A stretch of 64,000 bases of DNA, taken from the NCBI RefSeq assembly GCF_035083965.1, contig NC_089725.1, positions 30,823,925-30,887,924 on the forward strand, given 5' to 3'. Shown piece by piece: positions 1 to 11,588 of this stretch. This stretch comes from Branchiostoma lanceolatum (Eukaryota > Chordata > Leptocardii > Amphioxiformes > Branchiostomatidae). Made by a program: the position numbers and the translations under genes. The notes under the pieces are model-generated. The model ran no database searches, was not told the DNA's origin, and saw nothing but the letters and a program-made list of their open reading frames with translations. Within the stretch, counting starts at the first letter, position 1. Each line of letters starts with the position of its first letter.

Positions 1-1
1 A

Positions 2-439
2 CCTCTTCGTGCTGAATGGACTCGCACGTTTCACATCAAGTACGTGGTCAATGCCATTGATGAAATCGAAGGAGGACCGAGCGATGTGGTCGGCCTCACC
101 ATTTGGGCACATTTTACATCGTACCCCGTGGAGGTCTACAAACAGAGGATGGAAGCCGTCCGTGCCGCCATAGAACGTTTACTTCACAGGAGTCCTGAAA
201 CTCTTGTCGTCATCAAGTCGGCAAACACGCGCATGGGCAATGAGCTGATTTCCGGGGACTGGCTCGCGCACAAGTTGGACTTGATGATGAGAGAGATGTT
301 CCGTGGAATGGACGTTGTTCTCGTGGACGTCTGGGAAATGACAATTGCACAACACTGGCACGGGGACGCCATCCACCCTGCCGAGGACATCGTCGTGCAG
401 GAGCTAGAGTTTCTCTGTACTTTTATTTGTCCCTTGTGA
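2..439 (+). CDS. NXPE family protein, copy A, C-terminal part of last exon (partial)
   Basis: This is the C-terminal part of a neurexophilin/PC-esterase (NXPE) protein. The frame is open from base 2, upstream of the first Met at base 44, and follows the last exon of copy B almost residue for residue, so the gene continues to the left of the window. It keeps the second esterase block, GDAIHPAED, whose Asp-x-x-His is the expected catalytic pair of the SGNH-like PC-esterase fold. The GDS serine block would lie off the window. It ends in CTFICPL and a TGA, where copies B and C end CSFICPL and CSFTCPL. Differences from B are scattered substitutions with no break in the visible part. In the known family these are secretory-pathway or type II membrane proteins; the substrate here is unknown. 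Confidence 0.85.
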   Translation, partial: PLRAEWTRTFHIKYVVNAIDEIEGGPSDVVGLTIWAHFTSYPVEVYKQRMEAVRAAIERLLHRSPETLVVIKSANTRMGNELISGDWLAHKLDLMMREMFRGMDVVLVDVWEMTIAQHWHGDAIHPAEDIVVQELEFLCTFICPL

Positions 440-535
440 ACATGGAAAACGCCGTTCTCGCAACACCAAATGCAACCTTCTAGCTTGAAAAGTCTGAGAA
501 CTATTTAGATGTATAAAACCAACCAACAACCCAAA

Positions 536-705
536 CAATCAACCAACCAACCAACCAACCAACTAACCAGTTCACCAACCAGTTAACCAACCAATTAGCC
601 AGTTTACCAACCAACCAACCAAACAATCGACCAACCAACCAACCAATCAACCAATCAAGCAAACAAACAAACAATCAGAAAACAAACCAGCCAACCTACC
701 GACCA
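536..705 (+). repeat. CCAA-rich tetranucleotide repeat in the 3' flank of NXPE copy A
   Basis: Degenerate runs of CCAA/ACCA, interrupted by CAAT and TTAACC words. The same tract follows copy B in shorter form near 9,795-9,880 and copy C, reversed, at 14,090-14,290. It therefore predates the duplications. Confidence 0.8.
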
Positions 706-972
706 ACATCCCCTGCCAAAAACAGACACTGTTTTGCGACACGTTCGTATATCTAGCTCTGGCGTTCAGCCATTGAATGCAGGATTATGACAATTATGGT
801 GTCACTGTTAATGGTAATTAATAACATTTCCATTGATCAAACAACACTATGCAATCGATATGGTAGAAATAGCGATAATTTAAGTTTCTGAACTTTTTGT
901 TTTCAGTGTATATGAACTAAGCACACAGCTGTAAGAAATGAAGAGATGTTGAGTTTATAGTTATATTTACCT

Positions 973-1376
973 GGGTGTCTCATTGGACTGCGACTAATTA
1001 TTGCGGCAATTTTGAGAATTGTCGCCATTTTTCCCTTCCGGTCACACTGACCTGCGAGGCAAGGGTAAATGTGTGACCCCTACAAACATGGCCGCGTCCG
1101 AAATGTCACATTCTCAGTTTCGCCTCAAATCAGATAGAAAATCTCAATGTTGGCATCTACATTTAAAAGATTCGCAATTATCCAAATTCATCGAAAAGAG
1201 GCTTGTAGTGATTGCGGCCATTGGCGCCCATTTGCGCCATTTCGCTAATGCGAGTGTTCTAAGATTTAAAAAAAAAATCAGTCGACACATTGGCACCGGT
1301 ATCGGTTTACGCAACGTTGCAAATGTCTTTCCCTTTCTCAGTTTGCCACAATAAGTCGCGATCGCAGTCCAGACAT
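973..1376. mobile_element. Possible MITE with imperfect terminal inverted repeats (copy in A flank)
   Basis: The left end reads TGTCTCATTGGACTGCGACT and the reverse complement of the right end reads TGTCTGGACTGCG followed by GACTTATTG, giving about 35 bp of imperfect inverted ends around a roughly 400-bp body. The body has no convincing coding potential. The same sequence is at 10,466-10,842 beside copy B, and its first 190 bp lie beside copy C (13,310-13,500), where a LINE joins it. No target-site duplication was resolved. Confidence 0.45.
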
Positions 1377-1779
1377 TTTACTAGCCTTTATCAGAGTTGA
1401 GTGACGAGATGTCTTTATTTTAAGATTCCACTGTTGTGATATTGACACTGTGTATTCTAAACTCCCAACGTTGACAAAATTAGATATCCCCCTACAGCTT
1501 CCGCTCCAATATACAGGTTAGATACCAATACTCTTTACTACGTTCAGTTTTCAGTAATTTTCTTACTGTGGTACAGGAGCCCAAATACAATTTTTTTGGT
1601 AAAACTGTAAGAAAATTCGTTGAAAAGATGCTCCATGTCAACTACGGTAGTCTCTACAAAACGGACTTCAGAATAAAAGACACTTATACCTAAAAGTTAC
1701 AAACTCAGGATAGTTCCAAACAACAAGGAAAAAATATAAGCTTTGAAGTACCAAACACCTCTGTCTGGGTGCGTGTGGG

Positions 1780-1844
1780 TGTGCTTGTATTTGTGTGTAT
1801 TTGTGTGTCTGTGTGTTAGTGGGGGAATGAGTGTGGTTTTGTAT

Positions 1845-1899
<55 letters not shown>

Positions 1900-1928
1900 T
1901 GTGTGTGTGTGCGTGTGTGTCTGTGAGT

Positions 1929-1967
<39 letters not shown>

Positions 1968-2003
1968 TGTGTGTGTGTGTGTGTGTGCGTGTGTGTGTGT
2001 GTT
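1780..2003 (+). repeat. TG/CA microsatellite
   Basis: An almost pure TG tract with occasional interruptions. The long reading frames here on both strands (Cys-Val or His-Thr strings) are artefacts of the repeat. A matching tract is at 11,375-11,588 in the B flank. Confidence 0.95.
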
Positions 2004-2814
2004 TTAGAGATACATCCCGCGCTCGCCAGGGTATACAAACCATACTAAAATCATTGAAATAAACCATTTCTCCAACATTTAAAGTAAAGAGCTACAGAGA
2101 TCTAAAGTGAGGGAAGAGGGAAAATGGAGGATAGAGTCATACTTGCTATTTTGAAGAAGAATGCAAAATGACGTAAATACAAGTTTTGGTGTTTTTAAGG
2201 CTTCCTACTCCGAATATTCATTATAGATATATCAATGTAGCACTATAAAAGAGACCCTAGCCCTAATCTTCACCCTAATCCTACCTGTAAATCTTGCCCT
2301 GCCCCCATCGACCTAACTCCACACAGGTGCTCCTCTCACATATACTGGAATCCCCCAAAAGTACCGTGCTCAGGTGCCGTAGCTGACCTCTCACGTATTT
2401 GGCAGCTCATGGATTTGGCTCTACACCTACCGTGTGTTATATATGGCACCGATAAAACTATAAAAGAGACTGCCTGCAAACTGTCCCCTTCCACTAGGCG
2501 CATCTGGATTATCGATGTTGTTGTTGCAAACCCCGGGTTCACCGATGTTTACAAGCGTGTACGAAACATAACATTGCTCCCAAAAAAGGCCAACTTCACG
2601 TTGTTTTAAGAACACACTCTCATCAAGACATCCAGGTGAAGATGCCTTATTTTCTTGCCAAGGTGTTAATCTTGGTAAGCCATAATTTTAACTCTCGTTC
2701 TTTAACGTTACCAACGCAAAGCCTTTTTATTGCATTAAAAAAAACGCGGTTGGTACCGCGAAAGAAAACGGCCAAAAAAACTACGTTATAAGCGCCAAAC
2801 AGCCATCACTATAA
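2004..2814. other. Non-coding flank, homologous to B flank until about 2,560
   Basis: No gene is seen. Bases 2,010-2,560 correspond to 11,590-12,118 downstream of copy B, so the A/B tandem duplication covers this flank. Bases 2,245-2,310 hold degenerate telomere-like CCCTAA words. From about 2,620 to 2,814 nothing recognisable is present. Confidence 0.6.
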
Positions 2815-3319
2815 ACATGTTGACTGTCAACAGGGGGATCAATGTGACACGGACAGAGCCGGGATACTGGTGTAACCAGCTCCATAGAGCCTCCCTAACA
2901 GGCCCGGCTACGGATGGCGTTTATGTGTTGTTGTTTATCTTAATGCTTACGGTCTGGTTTCTTGCATGCAACACTTACGAGCAGCAATTCCTCTTAAATA
3001 TGATGGGTTTTGACACCTCCGCCCCTTAAGCTAGTATCACATGTCCAAACGGTACCCGGTCGGGCTGTTTACGCTGTAAATCCGTGACACAAAATGTAAA
3101 AATCAGTCATGAGCATACTTTGCGTACATTTCGTGATATACACTTTTATTTTTCGTTCCCCCAAACAGCCCGGTTTGGAAATGTGACCACAGCATTAGCC
3201 AACATCAGTACAACACAGCAGCGATCAGATCTAGGGAAAGATAACAGAACAGAATTAGAGAAAAAGGCATTATTAAAACGCCAGCCGTATCTGGGGCCTG
3301 CTATGGAGGCTATAAGCTA

Positions 3320-3448
3320 ACCACGTTTGTTGATAGGGCGTAGTCTGACGATAGCAACGGATAAGGGAAGAAAACGGTGACGTGGCTCATACAAGATTTG
3401 CGCCGGACACCCCGACTGAGTTCCCGTCGTCAGTCGCCTGAGAAGACG
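3320..3448 (+). promoter_or_regulatory. Putative promoter / 5' non-coding exon of NXPE copy B
   Basis: This stretch is non-coding yet well conserved, in inverted orientation, upstream of copy C (19,118-19,312). Both copies end at a plausible splice donor: GAAGACG then GTAAGT here, GAAGACC then GTGAGT in copy C. An untranslated first exon fits, joining the coding exon at 5,715 or one before it. The 5' limit cannot be set from sequence alone. Confidence 0.35.
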
Positions 3449-3647
3449 GTAAGTTGTACTGGACACGACACGGCCTGACTGCGGAATCGACTAGACAGTG
3501 TTCTACTGGTGTTTATCCAGCTTCGCAAGACGGTAGGAAATGTCATCACACTCAGTAAGGCCTAGCAACAAAAACAAAAAATAGTTATGTTTACGGTTAC
3601 GGTCCCGAAAAAGGCTGGGTCAGTTGGTCTCTTATTCTTTGTCTTTA

Positions 3648-4686
3648 TTACCTTCGCCGAGAAGGTTATGCAGAGGGTAGCGTTTGTATGTATGTATGTA
3701 TGTGTGTATGTATGTAATGTACAGCATAACTCGAGAAGGCTTGGATGGATTGTCTTGATATTTGGTAGGTGGGTAGGTCTTGATGAGACTAGGAAATGAT
3801 TAGATTTTGGGTCCCCTAGCGGCTTGTTATGGTACTGCAGGAGCAGGTTTTGCATCTGACTTTGAAAGGGAATAACTCAAGAAGGGCTTGATGGATGGCA
3901 ATGATTTTTGGTAAGTAGATAGCTTGAGTGATGATGAACATGATTAGATACTTTTTATGCAAATCAGTATATAATTTGCATAATTAATGAGGAAAGTTTA
4001 TACATCCGCCAAATTCCATGATTGGACTCTGAAACATGTGACATATGTAAGTGAGGAAGAGAGAAATATTAATTGATATGAACTATTTAAATGAAGACCT
4101 CATTTACATAATTAATGAGAAAATACTGTAACTCAAGATGGCCTTGATGGATGGTCATGATTTTTGGTATGTCGATAGCTTGTGTGATGCTTAGAATGAT
4201 TGGCTGATAATTATGCAAATCAGATTCTAATTTGCATAATTAATGAGGCAACCTTAAACATCTGCTTTGTGCCATGATATGACTATTCAAATTGTAACTG
4301 AGGAAGAGAGGAATGTTGAAGATAGAAAAGATGCAAATGTGGGCCTAATTTGCATACTTAAATGGGAAACTACTATAATTCCATACTGGTAAATGACGGA
4401 AATTTCATGCATTTAATACTTTTTTTGTGGCATCGGGAATTTATGTGAATGTGAGCATCGTTGAATCAAATTATGCTGATAAGGGCCTCATTTGCATAAT
4501 TGATGATCAATATTAGCATAACCTTCTTTGTTAAGCTCATACTTTGTTAAGCTCATACTTTGGACATGTCATATTTTAAGACAATCAACTGGTATGATTT
4601 ATACTTGATGAGAAACACTCCTAATACGTCAGTCGCAATGATTAAAATCATTTGGCGAAGGTATGAGGTCGTGGAACTCTAGTTTA
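3648..4686 (+). mobile_element. Full-length ACCTTCGCC/GGCGAAGGT-ended interspersed element
   Basis: It begins ACCTTCGCCGAGAAGG and ends GGCGAAGGTATG plus a short tail to AACTCTAG, so its ends are short inverted repeats. The body repeats phrases such as AACTCAAGAAGG, TTGATGGATGG and ATATTTGGTAGGTGGGTAGG, and near-copies of 'TGCATAATTAATGAG' recur through its second half. It has no coding potential. It is absent from the corresponding place in the right arm (between about 18,850 and 19,000). Other copies are listed separately. Related families with this hairpin start are widespread in marine invertebrate genomes; the transposition mechanism is not clear to me. Confidence 0.7.
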
Positions 4687-5479
4687 GATATTTTGGCCGA
4701 AGTGATCCGAGGAAATAAAACGTTTTAGCAACATTTAGCAACGGAAAACTATAATACATCATATTGTAATCATACAGATACATTGTACAATCAGAAGTAT
4801 ATATATTTATAAACAATATTTACTACACATTCTTACGTCAACCTTTCAAAGCCTATTCTTAGAGTGTAAAATACGGGAAGACTGTTTTGACTTTCATCTA
4901 TTTTCCATTTTTTATTGCAAGCGTTAGACCAGGCCAGGGTCGGTAGGGTTTTGGCAGGGTCTGTCGCGTAACCGGAACAGGACATTTTTCCAAGGCCTAA
5001 CCCGGACACTGAAGTTCCCTAAATACACTCCATGTTTTTAAGGAAGAGCTAAATTACGTTTCTTAGACATTATTACACCGTAACTTCGGCGACGGGACAT
5101 TACATTTTAGAGTTCCCCTTTTTCACCAATGAAGAACGTTGTGTGAGATGTCGTATGTGTCCACCTACTATCTGCAAGCGATGTTTTGAAGTTACGAGAA
5201 ATATTAGATCCGGTAGCCGGCCTTCTTTTAATACATCGATCCGTTTTACTCAGCCTGATTTAGGGCAGACCTGAATGCTGGTAGGTTTGTTTATTTGCTT
5301 TTTAAAAACGTTATTTTGACAAGTAAAACTGAACTACATCATATTGTAATCATACAGATATACATTGTACAATGACAAGTATATATATTGCAGTACTTAA
5401 TAGTACAGGCAAATCAGCTATTGAGATATCTGTTTCGGTTGACAATGAACAAGCCAACGTGAGTTCGTGGACCTCAAAC

Positions 5480-5690
5480 CTCCGATCGAATTGACCAAGC
5501 ACTCAACGACTTTCATCGACAACAAACGAATCTTTTTAAGCTTTGTGTGTTTTGTTGTGTTTTTGGTCATACTTATCACTTGTACGTTTTGAGTGATATT
5601 CCTATTATAATGTCAAGGGTAACACAAATCCAGTTTAGGGTGCAGCGACGCCGCCAGCGTGCCGCGGGTCCAGTGAGAGGGGGGCTTTAG
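5480..5690 (+). mobile_element. Truncated MITE adjoining NXPE-B first coding exon
   Basis: The body and right terminal repeat (GCCGCGGGTCCAGTGAGAG) match the intact element at 56,224-56,462, but the left terminal repeat is missing. The mirror copy is at 18,235-18,445 beside copy C. The terminal repeat stops about 30 bases before the start ATG at 5,715. Confidence 0.7.
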
Positions 5691-5714
5691 TACTTTCTCT
5701 CTCCCAGCAGGAAC

Positions 5715-8700
5715 ATGGCGGACGCTTGGTGGAAGTGGATGGAGTGCGCACCGACGCGCAGGTGCTTGGGTCTAGTACTCGTAATGAGTGTTGCAACCTT
5801 GCTACTGTTCAGCATTAAGGTACATTGCATCCTTAAAGGCCCACTATGTAACATTTTGGCGCAAAAATTGAAAATATTCTTGTGAACAAATCCTAATACA
5901 AATGACATGGACAACCACTTTTCAGCATATTTGCATCATTAATTCGTGACACTGATTTCTGGCATGTATGGTGTTTTCTAACTGTACAAAAATAAGCTGC
6001 AAAAGTCTGTGACACCACCTCAACCTAGAGCCTAATGTTTGTAAACAACAACTTCCTGCACACTGGCAGCACCCCGGGTAGGCTAATTACTTAAATGTGC
6101 GGTATAATACTTATGTTACCTATAGTTATACCTAGACTCAGACTCATTCTATAAGCCTTTTATATATATCTTCGTTTGTTATGCTGATCAATAATGTATA
6201 TCTTATATATTTCTTATTTAGGGCTTTCCACAACCCCATTTGTTATGCTAATATTTTTTTGTTTATGAATAGATAATAATAATGAAAAAAAAGGTACATT
6301 GTTAACATCCGACTTATGGAGAAGAAATCGGTCAATGGAACCAGAAACATTTCAAAAAGATTTCTGCTTCTTACTATTCTTGTGATCAATGTCACTTCTT
6401 CTGTTTTCTTTATTTGTTGTCTTAATCTATTTGTTATAGGAAAGACCCTGGGTTAGCCAACAAATCATGAAATCGCAGTGGTTTACGGCAGGGTCTTCTA
6501 ATGACGTGCCTTCGTTTTTTAATCGGTGGAATAATTCAGCTGTAACTGAGGGACCGGAGTTAAAAACGACACTGAAGTTTTCCTTGGATTCTGAGCCTGG
6601 CAGACAATTCTCTGTAGGAGACATGTTACATGTTGTCAGGAGTAATTCAGAAGTAACTGAGAGACCGGAGATAAAAACGACCGAGTCGTTCAATGCTACA
6701 GTGTATAAGAAACAACTGACGTTTTCCTTGGATTCTGAGCCTGGCAGACAATTCTTTGTAGGAGACATGTTACATGTCGTCATCTCTGCCAAAGATGACC
6801 GGAATAGGACAGTAACAAACATCGGGGATTTCTTTCGAGCGTCCATTCTTACTAGGGAGGAAGAGGGGGGGGAACAAACGGGAAGGAAGAAAGAGATTGG
6901 TGGCTCTGGTGCCGTGGGCATCATCACGGATCACCAGAACGGCACGTACACGGCGACGTTCCGACTGTTGTGGGAGGGGGAGGTTACCATCAGAATCCAA
7001 CTGGTCCACCCACGACAGGCCATTGATTTCATAGAAAGAAATATCCGCAGATATCCTATTGACCTAGTCGCGTTCCAAAAGCGCTATGTAGTAGGACATG
7101 GCACGGTCGACACGCAGTGCAACGTAGACCCGGTCATCTTCAAGAACACTAGTGCAGTTTGTAACTACTCCGATCCGCATGCAGGCGTCTGGTGGTATTG
7201 CGAGAAAGCCGCCAGCATTTCGTGCAATACATCAGGTTACCATAGCATACTTCGGTACAAAGAGGTGAATGACATGGACAGAGAACTGTTCACAAGGTAA
7301 TCTTAAAGGAGTCCTAAACTCCACAAGGGGGTGTTATTTTCCACTAGATTATGTATCAATGAATACATAATCAGCCGACTTTTTACAGAATTTTGCTTAT
7401 GGTGAATTATGCAAGGTGTGTTTTTTTAAACACTATGACGCTCACTAAACCCTTGCAGACCCTACCATGTATTCCCTATGTGTAAACATACATCTTTAAT
7501 AAGTATTTTTGGCATATATGAGGGGGAGTTAAGCACAATAAGAAGGCCAATTGTTAATAAGGTATAAAAGACCACAAAGGAAGACGAGTTTTTCTTAACT
7601 ACCCTGAAATTCTTTTTGTAATCTAACTATTGTCAGGCCTTGTCAGGCACATTGTAATAAGCCATAGGCTGAGATTGTTTAATTGAATTAATCAGAAAAT
7701 AGAGGGTCATCTGAGGAATTCGGTAGAATACTGAATGTTTTTTGATGCGCATTGGATTAGTGGGTACTTTATCGTATATTGTAAAAAGTATTCATTTTTT
7801 TTCCTAAAATTATCATCTATTGGAAAATAACTCCCCCCTCTGGACTTTAGGATTCCTTTAACGCGCAATGTTGGTACCTTGTATCTAACTCGTGAAACGT
7901 CAGCACGATATAAAACACAGTACATTCATTGAGAAAAGCAGGGATGTCTTGGGGTACTTGGCCATAAACGCGAGCCGTAGACAAAGTCTCATTGCTGCTT
8001 GAAAATGCATCATGGTTCATCTCATTAGAGGACTCCTTCACCTATTTTACATAAATGGGAATGATGGCATCATGGAAAAAGTTCGTATCGTAAACTTTCA
8101 TAGCAACCTACGTCACATGTGTGATGGTTTCGAATACGAAGGAAACCTTTATGCTAATGTAACAGTGCTAATTTTCACACAGGCGTTATCCTGACGTTTT
8201 GGGGTTTGATTTCTGTTACAGTGGCAACGGTGCACTGAAAATGTCAATTTCTGGATCTCCATCTAAAATAAGCGTTGGAAGAGGTAAGTCACATTCTTTC
8301 CATTCATCGTTGACCAAGGGGAATACCAGAAAGTTTTCTCTGGAACAAAATGTTGAAGTCGTTGAATCATAAAGCACTCTACGAAGAAAAGAGTGGTGTA
8401 TGCATGTATCAGTAATACAGATGGGCTCTAAAAGGAGAGAAGGTGGCCTTCATTCTGCCATGCCAGGCCCACCGTTTACGGTAAGCAACGGCCCCGGCGT
8501 TCCGGCCAGAGATCCGTGCTGCTCGCCACGTCAGCGCTGGTCAGCCAATAAGATAATCCCCTCCTGTTGTTGGAGCGAAAGCTATCAGCCAATCATGTCG
8601 CCGTCTGCTCCCAATTGGCCATGTGATTGGCTGGTAATCTTCCCACAAACAACAAGATGTGGAGTATCGGATTGGCTGACGGCTGGTCAGCGCCAACTCA

Positions 8701-9709
8701 TCAAGAAGCACAGGTCGTAAGCCTGTACACCAGTAGCGTTGCTTGGCGTATTCAAGCTGCGGGCCTGGCACGTAGAATGGTTGTCTGACGTTGGACAAAA
8801 GAAGTTATTGACAACAATAACTTTATGAAGTGAATTGTGTTTTGAATAACTGATTATTTGATGCCTTATTTGTATTAATACAAAAGATGAAAATCGTTTA
8901 AAAACGATGGATTCCGGACATCATTGCCTTCTTCTTCTTTAAACACAGGGCGAGATCCATTGGTCAATCGCCGACGGTGCGTCCGGGGACTGGCCACTCA
9001 ACAGATATCCGGGTTTTACCGGAACGGCGTGTGGAACTCTTTGGTCTGCAAGAACAGACATTTCTCCAGCCAAGCCGGCTGGCAGCAGTGCCTGAAGGGG
9101 AAAACTATGCACTTCATGGGCGACTCTACCATACGGCAGTGGTGGGAACACTTGGTCAGAATCTTGAAGATGACCGAAACACATATTCCTGAAGCCAAGC
9201 ACAGTACTGGGCCATTGCTCGCCCAAGATCCTGTTCACAACATAACGGTAAACTTTCGGATCCATGGACCACCTCTTCGTGCTGAATGGACTCGCACATT
9301 TCACATCAAGTACGTGGTCAACGCCATTGATGAAATCGAAGGAGGACCGAGCGATGTGGTCGGCCTCACCATTTGGGCACATTTTACCTCGTACCCCGTG
9401 GAGGTCTACAAACAGAGGATGGAAGCTGTCCGTGCCGCCATAGAACGTTTACTTCACAGGAGTCCTGAAACTCTCGTGGTCATCAAGTCGGCAAACACGC
9501 GCATGGGCAATTCGCTGATCTCCGGGTACTGGCTCGCGTACAAGCTGGACTTGATGATGAGAGAGATGTTCCGTGGAATAGACGTTGTTCTCGTGGACGC
9601 CTGGGAAATGACAAATGCACAACACTGGCACGGGGACGCCATCCACCCGGCCGAAGACATCGTCGTACAGGAGCTAGAGTTTCTCTGCTCTTTTATTTGT
9701 CCCTTGTGA
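5715..9709 (+). CDS. NXPE family protein, copy B (neurexophilin + PC-esterase domains), four exons
   Basis: Exons 5715-5819, 6440-7296, 8222-8283 and 8949-9709 join in phase (0, 2, 1) to give about 594 residues, the usual NXPE length. Exon 1 encodes a short basic N terminus and one hydrophobic segment (about residues 18-32, LGLVLVMSVATLLLF), a signal anchor or signal peptide. Exon 2 carries the neurexophilin-like region with several N-glycosylation sites. Exon 4 carries the PC-esterase domain: block FMGDSTIRQWW with the likely nucleophile Ser401, and GDAIHP with Asp571 and His574. PC-esterase domains belong to the SGNH/GDSL-like group that includes acyl-transferring enzymes; the substrate is unknown here. 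Start choice rests on exon 1 being conserved in copy C and on matching phase at 6,440. Exon 2 contains an internal repeat that is intact in copy C and partly lost here. Confidence 0.85.
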
Positions 9710-9808
9710 ACCTGGAAAACGCCGTTCTCGCAACACCAAATGCAACCTTCCAGCTCGAAAAGTCTGAGTACTATTAAGATGTATGAAACCATCCAACTAA
9801 CCAACAAC

Positions 9809-9840
<32 letters not shown>

Positions 9841-10055
9841 CCAACCAACCAGCTAGCCAGTTCACCAACCAACCAACATTCACACACACAAAAAAAACAG
9901 CCAACCAACCGAACAACATCCCCTGCCAAAAACAGACACTGTTTTGCGACACGTTCGTATATCTAGCTCTGGCGTTCAGCCACTGAATGCAGGATTATTA
10001 CACTTATGGTGTCACTGTGAATGGTAATTAATAAGATTTCCATTGATCAACAACA

Positions 10056-10333
10056 ATATGATGATTGATGATTATTTTATTCAGTAAGAAGCTCGCGGAT
10101 TATGTTACATAATCCGAATACAATATTGATAGAATTCCAAAACGTCGAGACATTATCACGTATGACATTACGTGAAGAGAATGAGAACAATATAATACAT
10201 ATGACATATAATACAATAAGAACAGTGCTGATGGTACTACTGATTGAGTGCATTGTTATAGAGCCGAATAGCAGTGTGCAGAAAGGAGTTGCTCAGCCTC
10301 TTAGTGCGGGCTTTCGGAACGCTTATTGAGCTA
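10056..10333 (-). mobile_element. 3' end of a non-LTR retrotransposon (in B arm)
   Basis: On the minus strand the sequence runs from a short ORF end (KRSESPHSKRLSNSFLHTAI and about nine more residues) to an (ATC)-rich tail near 10,056, as expected for a LINE 3' terminus. The segment is missing at the equivalent place in the copy A flank (about 840) and present, reversed, in the C arm (13,633-13,935). Confidence 0.6.
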
Positions 10334-10465
10334 CACTATACAATCGATATAGTAGAAATAGTGATTATTTAAGTTTCAGAATTTTTTTGGTTTTCAGTGT
10401 ATATGAACTAACCACAAAGCTGTTAGAAATGAAGAGATGTTGATTTTGTAGTTATATTTAACAGG

Positions 10466-10842
10466 GTGTTTCATTGGAATGCGACTAATTATTGCGGCAA
10501 CTATGCGAATTGTCGCCCATGCTCCCTTGTGGTCACACTGAAGTGCGAGGTAAAATGTGTGACCTGTACAACCATGACTGCTCCCGGAATGTCACATTCT
10601 CAGTTTCGCCTCAAATCAGATAGAAAATCTCAATGTTGCCATTTACATTTAAAAAATTCGCAATTATCAAAATTCACTAAAAAGAGGCTTGCAATGATTG
10701 CGCCCATTTGCGCCATTTTGTTAATGCGAGTGTTCTGAAATTTTAAAAAAAGGCAGTCGACACATTGACACCGGTATCGGTTTGCGCAACGTTGCGAATG
10801 TCTTTCCCTTTCCCAATTTGGCACAGTTAATCGCAGTCCAGT
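10466..10842. mobile_element. Possible MITE, copy in B flank
   Basis: Same element as 973-1,376. The left end has GCGACTAATTATTGCGGCAA and the right end CAGTTAATCGCAGTCCAG. The internal sequence diverges by substitutions and small gaps. Confidence 0.45.
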
Positions 10843-11374
10843 GATATATCCGCTTTAGTTACATGCTGGTAACAGATATTTCTACTAGCCTTTATCAGAG
10901 TTGAGTGACGAGATGTCTTTATTTTAAGATTCCACTGTTGTGATATTGACACTGTGTATTCTAAACTCCCAACGTTGACAAAATTAGATATCCCCCTACA
11001 GCTTCCGCTCCAATGTATAGGTTAGATCCCAATACTCTTTACTACGTTCACTTTTCATAAATTTTCTTACTGTGGTACAGGGGCCCAAAATAGAATTTTT
11101 TTGGTAAAGCTGTAAGAAAATTCGTTGAAAAGAGATCTTGCAATAACACGTTTGTATCTTCTCGAGCGTTGTTTTTCTAAAGTATGTTTTTTCTCAAAAA
11201 TTAAAATAAAAGATGCTCCTTGTCAACTACAGTAGTCTCTACAAGATGGACTTCAGAATAAAAGACACTTATACCTAAGAGTTACAAACTCAGGATAGTT
11301 CTAAACAAGAAGGAAAAAATCTTTGAAGTACCAAACACCTCTGTCTGGGTGCGTGTGGGTGTGCTTGAATTTGT

Positions 11375-11528
11375 GTGTATTTGTGTGTCTGTGTGTGTGG
11401 TTTTGTATGAGTGTGTGTGTGTGTGTGTGTGTGTCGGTGTGTGTGTGTGTGTCAGTGTGTGTGTGCGTGTGTGCGTGTGTGTCTGTGAGTGTGTGTGTGT
11501 CAGTCTGTGTGTGTATGTATGTATGTGT

Positions 11529-11587
<59 letters not shown>

Positions 11588-11588
11588 A
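11375..11588 (+). repeat. TG/CA microsatellite
   Basis: Counterpart of the tract at 1,780-2,003, with different interruptions (TGTATGTATG near 11,515). Reading frames within it are artefacts. Confidence 0.95.

Larger units (their letters stand above)
2815..10665 (+). repeat. Left arm of a large inverted duplication (contains NXPE copy B)
   Basis: Matches, on the opposite strand, 13,310-19,830. Anchors I could follow are 2,815-2,915 with about 19,730-19,830, 3,320-3,545 with 19,000-19,312, 5,090-5,420 with 18,540-18,850, all four coding exons of the NXPE gene, and the 3' flank to 10,665. This arm is longer mainly because of an inserted repeat at about 3,548-5,080. Confidence 0.85.

Noticed and set aside
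1697-2067. Long His-Thr and Cys-Val reading frames on both strands
   Set aside because: They are translations of a TG/CA microsatellite; the same occurs at 11,282-11,656 and 61,995-62,202.
5687-5914. 75-residue minus-strand frame, with a mirror at 18,010-18,312
   Set aside because: Antisense to NXPE exon 1. The sense strand gives a hydrophobic N terminus with matching splice phase.
8939-9382. 147-residue minus-strand frame and a similar one at 14,693-15,151
   Set aside because: Antisense shadow of the NXPE esterase exon, which has the conserved catalytic blocks in the other direction.
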